Positions 9,338 to 20,420 of a stretch of 22,500 nt of DNA are shown piece after piece. A program made the translations under genes and the position numbers. Under the pieces are notes generated by a model. It saw only the letters and a program-made list of their open reading frames with translations, was not told the DNA's origin and searched no databases. The stretch comes from Mesostigma viride (lineage: Eukaryota > Streptophyta > Mesostigmatophyceae > Mesostigmatales > Mesostigmataceae). How positions within the stretch are numbered: the first letter of the stretch is position 1; each line of letters begins with the position of its first letter. Location: contig RPFO01001400.1 of NCBI GenBank assembly GCA_009746045.1, positions 370,001-392,500 of the forward strand, given 5' to 3'.

Positions 9338-9351
9338 GTATAACGCAGGGG
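9338..9351 (+). repeat. Target-site duplication of LINE, right copy
   Basis: Identical to 4163-4176 over 14 bp and adjacent to the poly(A) run. It continues into acgcaggggaagtggcgcgg, the core of the G-rich repeat, showing the insertion hit a repeat unit. Confidence 0.92.
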
Positions 9352-9780
9352 AAGTGGCGCGGGGAGGGTAGTTCCGGTGGCAAACGCAGGGGAAGTGGCG
9401 CGGGGGGGGGGAGCGGCCTCTGAGAGGTAAGGAATACTGAGCGAAAATGCCACGTAGGGGCACAAAGAGAGACTGAACTGAATCGTACTGAGTTACCGCG
9501 AATGAGGGGAAGAAGGGCTAGGGGAGGGAAGTGGCGCGGGGCGGGTAGTTCCGGTGGCAAACGCAGGGGAAGTGGCGCGGGGGGGGGGAGCGGCCTCTGA
9601 GAAGTAAGGAATAGGTACTAAGCGAAAATGCCACGTAGGGGCACAAAGAGAGACTGAACTGAATCGTACTCAGTTACCGCGAATGAGGGGAAGAAGGGCT
9701 AGGGGAGGGAAAGGAGTAGCGACGAATCGAGTGAACTGGAGACGAAAATGGGTCGTGGGGTGCCCGGAACTGATGAGAGC
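9352..9780. repeat. G-rich tandem / higher-order repeat block, right part
   Basis: Continues the same repeat family as 3239-4176. The core acgcaggggaagtggcgcgg is seen at about 9344, 9383 and 9561, and the gccacgtaggggcacaaag segment at about 9448 and 9629. The copy at 9629-9775 extends into gacgaatcgagtgaactgg, as does the copy at about 3754. Units differ mainly in G-run length. No coding region. Confidence 0.85.
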
Positions 9781-9806
9781 TGTTCGAAGAATCGGCGGTG
9801 GGGGAA

Positions 9807-9830
9807 AAGCTGACGCGTCAGCGTCAGCTT
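9807..9830. repeat. Perfect short inverted repeat (hairpin)
   Basis: aagctgacgc and gcgtcagctt are perfect reverse complements with a 4-nt loop. Inside lies a 14-bp palindrome (9809-9822) containing TGACGCGTCA. It sits just past the G-rich repeat and may mark an element end or be a bZIP-type binding site; neither can be decided here. Confidence 0.6.
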
Positions 9831-10994
9831 GATGTGCCTTGTTATCTATGACTAAACTGCTGAGCGGAGAATGCAACGCCGTATAGCACCAAAAGAAAAA
9901 ATAATTTTAGAAAAAATATTTTTTGTGCTGGCACCCGTACCCCAGCCACCCAGGTAGGGGTTGGCTGGAGAGGTGGTTGCTATAAAAGGTCGGTGGGCTT
10001 CCATTCTAGGGAAGCAGGTTGTTTTCTTTTGCCTCCCACCCACCCGACCCACCCTGGCAAAATGGACGTGGGTTAGTTAGGTCGCGGAATCATAGGTGGA
10101 TGTGGTGGTAGAGACCCGAGACGTAACACAGGTGTGGTATAGCGCTGTAACGCGGTCGTCATTGCAGGCAGGGTTGGGGCGCAGGGCCGTGGGGTCGCTG
10201 GGGACGTGGGGTGGTAGAGGGGTGGTGGCTGGGATGTGGGCTTCTTATCATGCCGTTGTCGGTGTGCCGTTATGTTTGGTACAGTGCGTGTGTGGTGCGA
10301 AAGGGGTGCGCGTCATGAAGTACATTATGCCACTTAAGCCTCTCTGCGGCCCATGTGCGGCGTGGGAACCAACTGCACTGAACTGAACATTATGCCCATT
10401 GCCAAGTGGGTACCAATTTTTTGCTGACAGTCGGTAACTCCATGAATGTTGGGCCACGTGGTTTCTTGCAGCATGCGCTTGCGACTACCACTGAATCAGT
10501 GACAGGTGGTATCTGATTCAGCAAGCAGAGGGCCCGCTAGGATTCGCTGCGTATCTTGAGCCACGCATGCGCTAGACTGAACAACGTTTTGTGGGACTTT
10601 TTTTTCCTTTCTTGCTGGCAAACGCATCGCGCACCTGTTTCGCGACTCACCTTGTTGGTTGTCAGCCACAGCGACGTGGTATGATAATGACGTTTTGGAT
10701 AAAATGTCGGGTTTGCATTCTTGGCGCTGAAGTTACAATGTGCCGGTGAACGTCTGAACGAGCAGGGAACGGAACATTTCTGCACTAACGGGCGTCTTAC
10801 GAACGCAGTCTTGTTGAACGCAGGAAACGTCGCACGCCAACGCTGGTAATTCTGCGGCGTTTGTCGTTTCTGCAATTACATCCTGTAGCGGAATGCGGTC
10901 CCCGTGCACTAGCAATAATTTGTGCGCACGCTCATTGCATGCCGACTCTGCGCATAGACTTCGTCAATTCCCCCTTTCAAAACCAGGGGGAGAC
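9831..10994. other. Intergenic / possible promoter and 5' UTR region
   Basis: No convincing coding region. An A/T-rich stretch (about 9890-9930) precedes a TATA-like box at 9981-9988. The following 1 kb has short open frames only. If the ORF at 10995 is real, this region could hold its promoter, 5' UTR and possibly a 5' intron. Confidence 0.35.
9981..9988 (+). promoter_or_regulatory. TATA-like box TATAAAAG
   Basis: A canonical TATA match in G/C-richer surroundings. A start site would be expected near 10010-10020. The nearest plus-strand ORF begins about 1 kb downstream, so the link is speculative. Confidence 0.35.
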
Positions 10995-11681
10995 ATGCCG
11001 AAATCCTCGATAAAAAGCCTCGCTGGAGAGCTGCAAGAACAGTTTGCTCGCTTCCGGGAACGCCCGCCGTCAGCTGCACGCAGCGTGTATGAACAACGGC
11101 TGCAGCTTCGTGAATCTTTATCGGGAACTTACGAACTGGGAAGCAACAGCACGGCCGCCTTTGAAAGACAATCTCGGCAAGCGCGGCTTGCAGCGGATTA
11201 TTCTTCGGATGCGTCAATGGCACCGGCGGATTTCAATCTGCCCGGCCATCTGCCTGATTTCGAGGCTAGGTTACGTACCCACTCCGAATCCTTTGCCTCC
11301 GATGATAATTTCAGTGCGCAATCGATCAGCTACCAAGTTCGTCGGAGGTCTGAAGATGACCTTATGCGGGAGGCGCCGATCGTTTCACCGGTTTTGAAGC
11401 GGCGGATGTCGGTACCTGAGCAATCACCGGAACTGGCGCAGCCCAAGCACTTCGACCTCATGCTTGAGAGACTAGTGCCGCACAGCGTGTCGAAGCTGCT
11501 CCACCTCCAGGGTTCCGCCAATGGCTCGGCGTCCAGTAGCGAGCAAGGCTCGAGAGACGCCGCGCGGGAATGGTGGCACCGCAAGAATGACCTGTTGAGG
11601 ATCTTTGTCACCGCCGAGTACGAGCATGTGAGCGGCGACAGCACACGGCATCGGCGGCACGCGGTCGACATGGCAGCATGA
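10995..11681 (+). CDS. Unrecognised 228-aa hypothetical protein (possibly only the first coding exon)
   Basis: I do not recognise a family. The frame is open from 10893, but the first ATG is at 10995. The product begins MPKSSIKSLAGELQEQFARF, a short amphipathic-looking start, and continues Ser/Arg/Ala-rich and probably disordered (about residues 20-185). A more ordered end follows, with DAAREWWHRKNDLLRIFVTAEYEHV at about 195-219 (coordinates 11560-11634). No signal peptide, membrane segment or known motif is seen. A GTGAGC at about 11629 matches a splice donor, so the last ~15 residues and the TGA at 11679-11681 may be intronic. The stop lies 29 bp before the giant (ATG)n tract, so that tract is either 3' UTR or intron. 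Coherent composition supports a real gene; there is no other proof. Confidence 0.5.
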   Translation: MPKSSIKSLAGELQEQFARFRERPPSAARSVYEQRLQLRESLSGTYELGSNSTAAFERQSRQARLAADYSSDASMAPADFNLPGHLPDFEARLRTHSESFASDDNFSAQSISYQVRRRSEDDLMREAPIVSPVLKRRMSVPEQSPELAQPKHFDLMLERLVPHSVSKLLHLQGSANGSASSSEQGSRDAAREWWHRKNDLLRIFVTAEYEHVSGDSTRHRRHAVDMAA

Positions 11682-11710
11682 GGCATTATTATGATGGATG
11701 ATGTAACATC

Positions 11711-14383
<2,673 letters not shown>

Positions 14384-15511
14384 GATGGTGCATGCCACGT
14401 GGCGCCATGAGGCACGCGTCAACGCATGCAAACGGAGCATCTTTTCATATGAAAGCACCCATGTCAGAGCGTCAGTGCATGCACCTGGAGCATACTTCTT
14501 CAATGAAAGCATTTGTGTTGGACGCTTCAAGGCCAGGAGGTCCTTCCCGTGTACATAAAACACCTTACCACTGGGCCCCGTTTATTCTGGCCTTATGCTG
14601 TTGCTGGCCCCACATAACTGTGGGAGGCAGCGGACCTGCCAAACATGGCACAGAGGCTGTGAGACAGCCTGTTTGGGTGCGGGCTGTATCCTTTGTTTCC
14701 TATTCCTACGAGTCAAGACTTGTTGTTTTTTGAGGCTGACGCAGGCATGCAGGGCATGTCTTGCTGGAGAGGGCGGTCCAGAGTTAATTGGTTCAATCGT
14801 CCATATTTTTTAGCGCCTGCAATTCTGCTAGTCGGTTGACACTTGGCAGCACGTTGCGAGGCTGCGGCTCCTCCCTCTTGTATTCTTTCCTCTTGGGACC
14901 CTGGTCGACTCTTTGGTAGTTATTTCTTCTTGTATGGACGGCCCTATCTACCCCACTAGACTTTGGCGGCGAATCTACAGGGTGGACTTGTTTATTCTCA
15001 GCAGCACTCTGTGCTGCGTGAGGTGATCAGCCATGAGTCTTGATGGGTATATGTGTGGACAAGGGATGACAGGAATATGGGGCCTGGCGAGATCCTCTCA
15101 TTCGCATTCTGTAAGCTCTCCTAGCTTTTACCACACTGTGTCGCCCCTTTTGGGTGCTTGTACGAACAGGTGGTCATTAATTATATGTCATTACCTATTC
15201 TTTGCACCGACATAACCACGATGGTATGTCAACGTGCTGTGTAAATTTTGGGGGGGTACAGCTTCAGGTTAGCCCTTCCTTTCAAAACAGCACCTGATTT
15301 TTGGAAACTATTGTTGAATTTTTCATATAATCATGATTATTTATCCTGTCCTGCCAGAAATAACAACTGTGTCCATAATTCAATCAATTAACATGACCAG
15401 CCATTTCTTGATGTGCATCCATCAGCTATTAAGTGGGACATAAATGGTTGAAGGATACCTACTCATGAGCATGCATGCAAATGGTACGTTGGTACCCCAC
15501 GACTCTCCCAA
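14384..15511. other. No gene recognised
   Basis: About 1.1 kb after the triplet tract. Short open frames (for example 14392-14733) lack coding character. AT-rich patches occur around 15290-15420. I see no repeat or RNA gene that I can support. It could contain intron or 3' exon sequence of the gene at 10995. Confidence 0.35.
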
Positions 15512-15703
15512 CGGAGGCGCACCTTCAAGGAGCAGAGCTCTAGTCGAGGACATGCATGGGGGGCCTTCGCCGGCCTCTCTGTGATTTGGAAAAAGATTAT
15601 GGACAAGGCCAAGTGGGCTCAGGTTATAGAGGACAATGACCCCCCCGCAGTGGGGAAGCCGCGTGTATGCAAGTGCGGGAAGCATGCTAAGCAAGCCCCC
15701 TAG
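15512..15703 (+). pseudogene. Coding-derived repeated segment, copy A
   Basis: One of three related segments. It reads GLSVIWKKIMDKAKWAQVIE, then DNDPPAVGKPRVCKCG, and stops at TAG (15701-15703). Upstream it reads RRRTF like copy B, but a net insertion around 15556-15571 puts that part in a different relative frame. Family not recognised; the CKCG end could be half of a zinc-binding motif. Against copy C, 9 of 11 differences over 33 codons fall at third positions, which shows a protein-coding past. Nearby inverted-repeat elements suggest it is a transposon-borne gene piece. Confidence 0.5.
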
Positions 15704-16137
15704 GGTCTGGCACACTCTCGATAAAGACCAGTAGGATTGTTTGTAACTAGATAGAATAGACCGGTAGGATTACATGCACCCGTCGACGGATCCATCAATC
15801 TCTCTTGCTTGGACTGCCATGCAGGACAAGAAGGAGGTGACAGATCGACCATTGTCCAGGCCCACACCATTGTCCAGCCCCTGTGAGCAAGCCCCCCCCC
15901 CCCAAAATGAGGTTTGGAAAAGGAGCTTTCCAGCTCCCAGCCCAACCCACTCGCCATCGTCCTTGTCCAGCCGTCTGCCGGGGCCAGTGTTGGGCATAAA
16001 TCATTGGGTTAATTCTTTGACGCTTAATTTAAGTTAAATTTAAGTCCAACAAAACAAGGACTCAAGGGCTTAATTTACGTACGTACGCTATGGCAGCCAT
16101 GCTTAGCATGTTTGCCTAGCTGTGCCAACATACCTCA
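15704..16137. other. No gene; possible transposon-end remnant
   Basis: Contains two attgtccag motifs close together (about 15854 and 15869), a C9-10 run near 15893-15902, and cagtgttgggca at 15985-15996, which resembles hAT-type terminal repeats, but no matching opposite end is seen. An AT-rich stretch follows (16010-16080). No coding evidence. Confidence 0.3.
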
Positions 16138-16396
16138 CTCCCGGCCGGCCAGTTAGGCTCGAAACACACGCCCTGATCAAGCATGCTGTTTCCGGCCCCA
16201 CCGGTCGTCTAGGTCATCTAGTCGCTCTACACGTAAGCCAGCCATAATTTCAATGCACACGGATACACATTTCCATCACCATTCATCTTCATCATCCTGA
16301 ACGACTCGAACACGCGGACAAGATAACGGCAGGCTCGAGCTACCATGGTCCGGATTTCTCCCGATTTCTGGCCTGCGCTGGTTGTCTCCTTGATAC
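16138..16396 (+). repeat. Large inverted repeat, left arm (~259 bp)
   Basis: Reverse complement of 17414-17673 with a few mismatches and small indels (my reading suggests above 90% identity). Shared landmarks include gattaggcatg-free blocks such as cagttaggctcgaaacacac, ccatcaccattcat and gatttctggcctgcgctgg. A shorter third relative of the inner part occurs at 19705-19755. No flanking target duplication is evident. Confidence 0.85.
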
Positions 16397-16442
16397 CTAG
16401 TCACGTGCACCGCTAACACACGGTACACAACCAGCCATAGCC

Positions 16443-17159
16443 TTAATTAATTAATTAATTAATTATAGACACGTGCTCCCGTTGGGGAGTCACGGAGCAT
16501 TAACCCCGATGGATGGATGGATGGATGGATGGGTGCAAACAGTCCTAGGTACCGGTCTAATCTATCTACAACAGCTACCTACATATATCTAAAGCTATCA
16601 ACATCAACTCTACCCTAGGGGAGCTGTCGGGCGTGCCGATCCCGCGGGTTAGCACACGCGAGCGCTTCCCCACGGGGGGTGGCTCGTTGTCCCGGCTCTA
16701 TGACCTGGGCCCACTTGGCCTTGTCCAAAATATCTTTTTCCAAATCACGGAGAGGCCTAGGCCCCCCATGTCCTCTACTAGCTGGTCTTGGAATGTGCGG
16801 GCCTTGCGGCGTCTAACATCACGGGGCCCGGCCCACGTCAGGAGCTATAGCCTTAGCTTAGTCCTTGTACAGCGTACGTCCTGGCTATGATCAGATTACT
16901 TGCCCACGCTCCTTGTTATGCCATGCTCACATGGGTCTTATTGCACCCACAGATTGCATGCTGTAACGAACCCATCCCATGCCGGATCGTTAGCGTCTCC
17001 GTTTAGCGTGTCCAAGTGCAGCTGTGGCACGCCTCTGGCATGAAGGAGAAAGGGGGTCTCTGCCCTTTCTTCCTGTTGTGCACACACAGGGATTAAAAGC
17101 ACTTCGGTGTTCCGTGACTCCCCAACGGGAGCACGTGTTTAATTAATTAATTAATTAAT
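16443..17159. mobile_element. Non-autonomous inverted-repeat element B flanked by (TTAA)n
   Basis: Terminal inverted repeats of 31 bp, 16469-16499 and 17108-17138, match at 30 of 31 positions and begin acacgtgctcccgttgggg. Both are flanked outward by (TTAA)n tracts. The ~670-bp body holds the coding-derived copy B on the minus strand and a GGAT microsatellite (about 16510-16532). The right part (about 16890-17138) matches element C (about 18865-19069). No intact transposase. TTAA flanks would suit a TTAA-targeting transposon, but they are repeated microsatellites, so this is only suggestive. Confidence 0.7.
16652..16811 (-). pseudogene. Coding-derived repeated segment, copy B (frameshifted)
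   Basis: On the minus strand it reads RRKARTFQDQLVEDMGG, then GLSVIWKKI, then an inserted base or two breaks the frame; the remainder matches the KAKWAQVI part at the DNA level, with another insertion around the following acidic residues. It lies inside element B. The longer N-terminal match (RR-TF) to copy A shows the ancestral coding region extended further upstream. Confidence 0.5.
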
Positions 17160-17413
17160 GCACGCTATGTAGTGCGTCCCAGTAGTATCGAGATCAAGCC
17201 CGGGCGCACCTGCCGTGATGAGAGTTTGCGGGGCAAACAGCTGGTGGCGGAGAGAGATGGCGTAAAGGGCCGGCACCAGCGTGAACAGAGGGCTTATGGG
17301 GAGGGCGCACAGGAATGCGGACCCCACGCTCCCCTCAAGGGAAACGGAGTGAAGCCAAGCCTTCCCCTGATCGTTCAAGCTCGCATGCAGACCCATCCAG
17401 TCGGCAGAGTGTA
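17160..17413. other. Spacer between element B and right arm; no gene recognised
   Basis: 254 bp with no equivalent on the left side of element B, where only ~46 bp separate the arm from the element, so the palindrome is asymmetric. Frames open on both strands over this stretch, including a minus-strand frame over 17151-17420, but nothing is recognisable. Confidence 0.35.
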
Positions 17414-17673
17414 GTATCAAGGAGACAACCAGCGCAGGCCAGAAATCGGGAGAATCCGGACCATGGTAGCTCGAGCCTTAGTGCCGTTATCTTGTCCGCG
17501 TGTCCGAGTCGTTCAGGATGATGAATATGAATGGTGATGGAAATGTGTAGCCAAGGTTGTGCATTGAAATTATGGCTGGCTTATGTGTAGAGCGACTAGA
17601 TGACTTAGACGGTGGGGCCGGAAACAGCTTGCTTGATCAGGGCGTGTGTTTCGAGCCTAACTGGCCGGGAGTG
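17414..17673 (-). repeat. Large inverted repeat, right arm (~260 bp)
   Basis: Inverted copy of 16138-16396. Together with the left arm and ~1 kb loop it forms a ~1.54-kb foldback-like structure. Differences such as a 3-bp gain (ctaaggctcgag versus caggctcgag) show the arms have begun to diverge. Confidence 0.85.
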
Positions 17674-17866
17674 TCTAGAGGTAAGCACCATTGCTGCGAT
17701 CGCTCTCCCACCATTTACGAGGAAATACCCGCAAATGGGAAACCGCTGAAAAGGTCTAGCTAGTCAGTCATTACGTAATTAGCCATGCCATGATTCCAAA
17801 CGTCCAAGAACTGCATGTGCACACGGTGCAAAGGCCGCGTAGGTCTTTTGTTGTTTTTATTCTGAT
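17674..17866. other. No feature recognised
   Basis: Short mixed-sequence spacer between the right inverted arm and the first tRNA-like repeat; no coding or repeat signal that I can support. Confidence 0.3.
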
Positions 17867-18156
17867 TTCTGATTTGGCACGCCGCAAAGGTGAAAACCAT
17901 TTGCGTTCAGTGCCGGTCCGCGGAAAACGCGGAAAACGCGATCTGCAAATGAATCCGACCGGAATCGAACTGGGGACCTCTCGCACCAACTTTCGCTGAC
18001 TACTATAGGACGGACGTCTTCGGATCCTAGGGCATCGCCAACTTACACCTACAGTCATCCGCAAAAGTTCTCCTTTCCGGGGAGTGATGCAAGCCTTTCG
18101 GATTTGGTGCTAGATAAATCATTCGAGATCTGTGTGTGTAGGAGTACTACACACGT
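17867..18156 (-). repeat. ~290-bp repeat with tRNA-like segment, copy 1 (SINE-like)
   Basis: Nearly identical to 18267-18553. On the minus strand it holds a pol III B-box match, GTTCGATTC (17962-17970), in a 77-nt span (17951-18027) whose ends could pair as a 7-bp acceptor-like stem (GGATCCG with CGGATTC, one G-T). The part before the T arm (TTGGTGCGAGAGGTCCCC) resembles a tRNA-Pro-like 3' half. A clean D arm and A box are missing, so a working tRNA is unlikely. It also contains a direct repeat (ccgcggaaaacgcggaaaac) and an 8-bp hairpin at the outer end. Confidence 0.5.
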
Positions 18157-18165
18157 GTCTGCACT

Positions 18166-18184
18166 CGAGACTTGTTCAGTCTCG
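18166..18184. repeat. 7-bp perfect hairpin in spacer between the tRNA-like repeats
   Basis: cgagact (18166-18172) and agtctcg (18178-18184) with a 5-nt loop. It lies in the ~110-bp spacer (18157-18266) that is not part of the duplicated unit. Confidence 0.5.
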
Positions 18185-18266
18185 AAACGTGAGACGGGCT
18201 GAACACGGCTGGAACCTTCTTGAGAAGGGGGCGTAGCCGGTACTATCGAGATCAGCCAAGCATATA

Positions 18267-18553
18267 TTCTGATTTGCCACGCCGCAAAGGTGAAAACCAT
18301 TTGCGTTCAGTGCCGGTCCGCGGAAAACGCGGAAAACGCGATCTGCAAATGAATCCGACCGGAATCGAACTGGGGACCTCTCGCACCAACTTTCGCTGAC
18401 TATAGGACGGACGTCTCCGGATCCTAGGGCATCGCCAACTTACACCTACAGTCATCCGCAAAAGTTCTCCTTTCCGGGGAGTGATGCAAGCCTTTCGGAT
18501 TTGGTGCTAGATAAATCATTCGAGATCTGTGTGTGTAGGAGTACTACACACGT
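18267..18553 (-). repeat. ~287-bp repeat with tRNA-like segment, copy 2 (SINE-like)
   Basis: Matches copy 1 with a 3-bp indel (gactactatagg versus gactatagg) and about two substitutions, so the duplication is young. B-box match at 18362-18370; tRNA-like span 18351-18424 is 74 nt, the length of a true tRNA, with the same acceptor-like ends. The spacing of copies is 400 bp. Confidence 0.55.
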
Positions 18554-18595
18554 ATCTATATATCTATGGTGCCTGCGACCCTAGGGGTCTAAAGT

Positions 18596-18781
18596 CTAGC
18601 ATGCATTCCCACGTGTGCAAACACGCGGCTTCCCCACTGGAGGGGGTTCGTTGTTCTCAATGACCTGAGCCCACTTGGCATTGTCCATAATCTTTTTCCA
18701 AATCACGGAGAGTCCAGGGCCCCCCATGCCCTCATCAACATATACTGTCCGTGAAGGTTGCTTTACTCTGCATATCGGCAC
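18596..18781 (-). pseudogene. Coding-derived repeated segment, copy C
   Basis: Open on the minus strand: it reads TVYVDEGMGGP, then GLSVIWKKIMDNAKWAQVIE, then NNEPPPVGKPRVC, and stops soon after. It is the best-preserved frame of the three copies together with A. Lys-Asn, Asp-Asn, Asp-Glu and Ala-Pro are the only replacements against A over 33 codons. Function unknown; it probably derives from the protein of an autonomous relative of elements B and C. Confidence 0.5.
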
Positions 18782-19094
18782 CCACGTGACGCCGAGTCAC
18801 GTGCTAGTAATTATTTGATTGAGTGATTAATTAATTGTTCGATCGTCACCCAGGCAGCAAGCTGGCGTATCTACTTGCCGACGCTCCATGTTATGATTTG
18901 CTGACACGGGTCTTATTGCACCCACAGAACTTGCCGGATCGTCTATCGTGTCCCGGGCGGCGATTGCTGCTGTGGCATGCCTCTGGCATATGAAGGAGAA
19001 AGGGGGTCTCTGCCCTTTCTTCCTGTTGTGCACTCCGGTGCTCCGTGACTCCCCAACGGGAGCACGAGTTTAATTAATTAGTTAATTAATTAAG
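18596..19094. mobile_element. Element C, relative of element B, left end missing
   Basis: Shares with element B the inner segment (copy of the coding-derived piece), the tract gaaggagaaagggggtctct (18991-19010), and the right terminal repeat at 19039-19069 (30 of 31 positions as in B's left terminus), again followed by TTAA repeats (19069-19094). The left terminal repeat is not found, so this is a truncated or rearranged copy. The middle (about 18785-18860) differs from B. Confidence 0.6.
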
Positions 19095-19555
19095 CTGACG
19101 TATCAATGACATGTCACATATGGATGAAGTAACATTGCTACTCACATTGCTCATGAACTGATCAACCCAGACGTCGCATAGAGTACTTTTCGATCACAAG
19201 TCAACGATAAAGAAAGATCACGAGGCAAGCCGAAGCGCGCTTGGAATTACTGTTAGGAACTAATTCGTCTTTATTGGAATATCAAGGCAACAGCTCGCGC
19301 AGCTAGCACGGCTTCGACATCATGATGACATTGATACTATCCTATGGGTTATATGCACATTGTCCAACTGCCAACTAAAACTTGTCAGATCTTAAATTGT
19401 CACATGTTGCCATGGCAGCGTAGGCGTGCAGCACGAAGATTGGCCCAGGCTGCAGGAAGCTGGTCCCTGAGAGGGTGTCGATCCAGGTTCCTCACGCTCG
19501 TGATGGATCCTGGCATACAGGCTGGACTTGTGCTCCCATGATCTCCCGATGTGTC
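19095..19555. other. No gene recognised
   Basis: About 460 bp of mixed sequence between element C and the GC-rich fragments. Short open frames only. I see no repeat partner within the window. Confidence 0.3.
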
Positions 19556-19599
19556 AGATTCAGTCCTGTCCTGGGACTGTCTCATGGATAACTCTACCA

Positions 19600-19695
19600 T
19601 CCGTGAGAGCCGGGTGGCAGCCACCCCTTGGATGGTGCCGCAATGCGTCACCGCCCACCGCGGCCTCTATCAACCGGTGGACATATCGCGTACGT
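19600..19695 (-). pseudogene. Diverged copy of GC-rich coding-like fragment
   Basis: At the DNA level, the span with gggtggcagccacccc and cgcggcctctat aligns with 19927-19995 (gggtggccgccaccccc, cgcggcctccatgg) with an insertion of about 9 bp. On the minus strand it reads HRLIEAAV against HRPMEAAM of the other copy, then loses the frame match. Probably an old duplicate or a second captured piece of the same gene. Confidence 0.3.
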
Positions 19696-19704
19696 CCGCT
19701 AGCG

Positions 19705-19755
19705 ACCATGGTCCAGATCTTCCCGATTTCTGGCCTGCGCTGGTCGTCTCCTTGG
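19705..19755 (+). repeat. Partial third copy of the inverted-arm sequence
   Basis: accatggtccagatcttccc and gatttctggcctgcgctgg match the inner end of the left arm (about 16342-16392) with a few changes. It shows that the arm sequence is a dispersed repeat. Confidence 0.7.
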
Positions 19756-19922
19756 ATGGTGCCGTAGTCCCAGAGCACCAACTGTGGTGGTTGGTGAACA
19801 TGTCACTGTCTGATGAGACTCTGCTCGGTTCCCTGGAAACAGATTGTCTCACACAGCTGTTCACCTTAGTTGTCTCTGGATGGAGATGGGAATCATCTCC
19901 CTCGGTGCCACGGCGCGCCAAG

Positions 19923-20141
19923 TCAGGGCCGGGTGGCCGCCACCCCCGCGCGATGCCTCTGGTTCATCGCGGCCTCCATGGGCCGGTGCTTCTTGGCCGC
20001 GAAGAACTGCTGTGCGCGCGCCAGAATCGCCCCCTTTTCCCGCGCGGACGCGGGCTGGGACGACCCGTCCTGCATGCGGCCCGTGGCGGTGTCAAGGGGC
20101 GCGGGGCCTCCTTGCTCCACTCGAGAGGGGCCTGGCAGCAA
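19923..20141 (-). pseudogene. GC-rich coding-like fragment (unknown gene)
   Basis: An abrupt GC-rich island inside otherwise mixed DNA. The minus strand is open and reads SARE, KGAILARAQQFFAAKKHRPM, EAAMNQRHRAGVAATRP, an Ala/Arg-rich, probably helical stretch with the look of real coding sequence. I do not recognise the family. There is no clear start context or splice site, so it may be a captured exon or gene remnant. Plus-strand frames over the same island are also open because of the GC content and are less convincing. Confidence 0.35.
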
Positions 20142-20420
20142 GGACCCTCTCGTGGTACTTGAGACGGTGGCAGCCGGCCCACCTGATTGCCGCTCACCTT
20201 CTACGAGCTGGCGATGCGAAGAGAAGGGAGTGCCAAAGGGGGATCATGGGTGGAAAAGTGGCAGGGAGTGTAGCAGCGGGGAAGGGCTCGTGAGCAGGTG
20301 AGAAGCATTTGGAAGAGGATTTTCATGTCATTGAAATGCCTTGTACGAGGTGGATAGTGGCTGAGAGACCTAAGCGGACAGTCTGGGCTGATTCCCTTTT
20401 GAGATTGGACCTTAGCCAAT
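20142..20420. other. No gene recognised
   Basis: Spacer between the GC-rich island and the 48-bp satellite. A partial unit (gaccttagcc at about 20408-20417) precedes the first full copy. Confidence 0.35.

Noticed and set aside
15985-15996. hAT terminal inverted repeat (cagtgttgggca)
   Set aside because: No matching inverted end and no 8-bp duplication found in the window; 12 bp alone is weak.
17951-18027. Functional tRNA gene on the minus strand
   Set aside because: The T arm has mismatches and no D arm or A box can be drawn; the duplicate copy has a 3-bp deletion in the body.
19551-20301. Plus-strand frames of 143-203 aa over the GC-rich island
   Set aside because: Several frames are open together because of high GC; the minus-strand reading has better protein character.
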